Shown here: piece by piece, positions 13,281-13,398 of the stretch
How positions within the stretch are numbered: the first letter of the stretch is position 1
How the letters are laid out: each line of letters begins with the position of its first letter
Assembly (NCBI GenBank): GCA_003650255.1
Contig: QMOP01000012.1
Span: forward strand, 1-13,398
From: Caldisericota bacterium
GTDB taxonomy: Bacteria > CG03 > B21-G15
Length of the DNA stretch: 13,398 nt
Direction: 5' to 3'
Made by a program: the position numbers and the translations under genes
The notes under the pieces: model-generated
Databases searched by the model: none
The model's input: only the letters and a program-made list of their open reading frames with translations
Told to the model about the DNA's origin: nothing

Positions 13281-13307
13281 TCACAAACATTTACAAAAAG
13301 TTTGTGA
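13281..13307. promoter_or_regulatory. Perfect 8-bp inverted repeat in the ATPase leader
   Basis: Arms TCACAAAC (13281-13288) and GTTTGTGA (13300-13307) with an 11-base spacer, lying from about +1 to +25 of the predicted transcript and ending 9 bases before the start codon. It could be an operator for a dimeric repressor or a 5' mRNA hairpin near the start codon. Confidence 0.55.
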
Positions 13308-13311
13308 TTTT

Positions 13312-13340
13312 ATTTTACATTTTTCCTCTGATTCTGTCAA
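13312..13340 (-). promoter_or_regulatory. Sigma70 promoter of the ATPase gene
   Basis: TTGACA (13340-13335), a 17-base spacer and TAAAAT (13317-13312; five of six). The expected start is near 13305. The remaining 58 bases to the right edge show nothing else that I can support. Confidence 0.75.
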
Positions 13341-13398
13341 ATAATTATTAACAAGTTATATCTCTTACTATTTCTCTACAAATCTTTTGCAAATTAGA

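Overview
The window is AT-rich bacterial DNA. Every gene I can support, about sixteen including two micro-genes and one partial gene, lies on the minus strand, so transcription runs from high to low coordinates. Starts are mostly preceded by strong AGGAGG-type ribosome binding sites, genes overlap by ATGA/GTGA or longer, and each transcription unit begins with a TTGACA -35 box and a 17-base spacer. This points to a bacterium with an ordinary sigma70 system. The nonulosonic-acid genes suggest a glycosylated cell surface. The Lys/Glu-rich proteins and the carbamate kinase would suit an anaerobe or thermophile, but I cannot name a phylum from the sequence alone. I see no rRNA, tRNA, CRISPR array, insertion sequence or integrase.

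Layout in transcription order. (1) 13271-11985 is a stand-alone AAA_14/DUF4143 ATPase with its own promoter, a perfect inverted repeat in the leader, and an unusual Walker B glycine. (2) 11715-10331 is a two-gene unit, an FmdE-like metal-binding protein followed by a TauE/SafE-type membrane exporter, behind a roughly 145-base leader. (3) 10151-8817 is glnA, a short-form type I glutamine synthetase, behind a leader with a six-codon mini-ORF and a small inverted repeat. (4) 8737-5306 is a carbamoyl-phosphate unit: two tandem, paralogous transcarbamylases of the AOTC/SOTC/YgeW type, two translationally coupled micro membrane proteins (67 and 34 residues), and carbamate kinase. (5) 5234-1 is a surface-sugar operon. 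A GbsR/MarR-type regulator is followed by a KdsC-like phosphatase, a SAF-less NeuB-type synthase, a NeuA-type CMP transferase, a Gfo/Idh/MocA oxidoreductase, a short-chain dehydrogenase, a SAM methyltransferase and an unidentified gene that runs off the left edge.

How the genes may work together. In unit 4, running the transcarbamylases towards phosphorolysis would release carbamoyl phosphate from one or two ureido compounds. Carbamate kinase would turn that into ATP, CO2 and ammonia, and the neighbouring glutamine synthetase could recapture the ammonia. In unit 5, the phosphatase carries the Glu/Arg/Lys pattern that I recall from KDN-9-phosphate phosphatase. This suggests condensation of a hexose 6-phosphate with PEP, dephosphorylation of the 9-phosphate, CMP activation, then redox and methyl tailoring.

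The most interesting points are the coupled micro membrane genes inside the carbamoyl unit, the divergence of substrate motifs between the two transcarbamylases (HCLP against HPMP), and the regulator-led nonulosonic-acid operon with a palindrome at its start site. I see no convincing intrinsic terminator between units, so read-through is possible.
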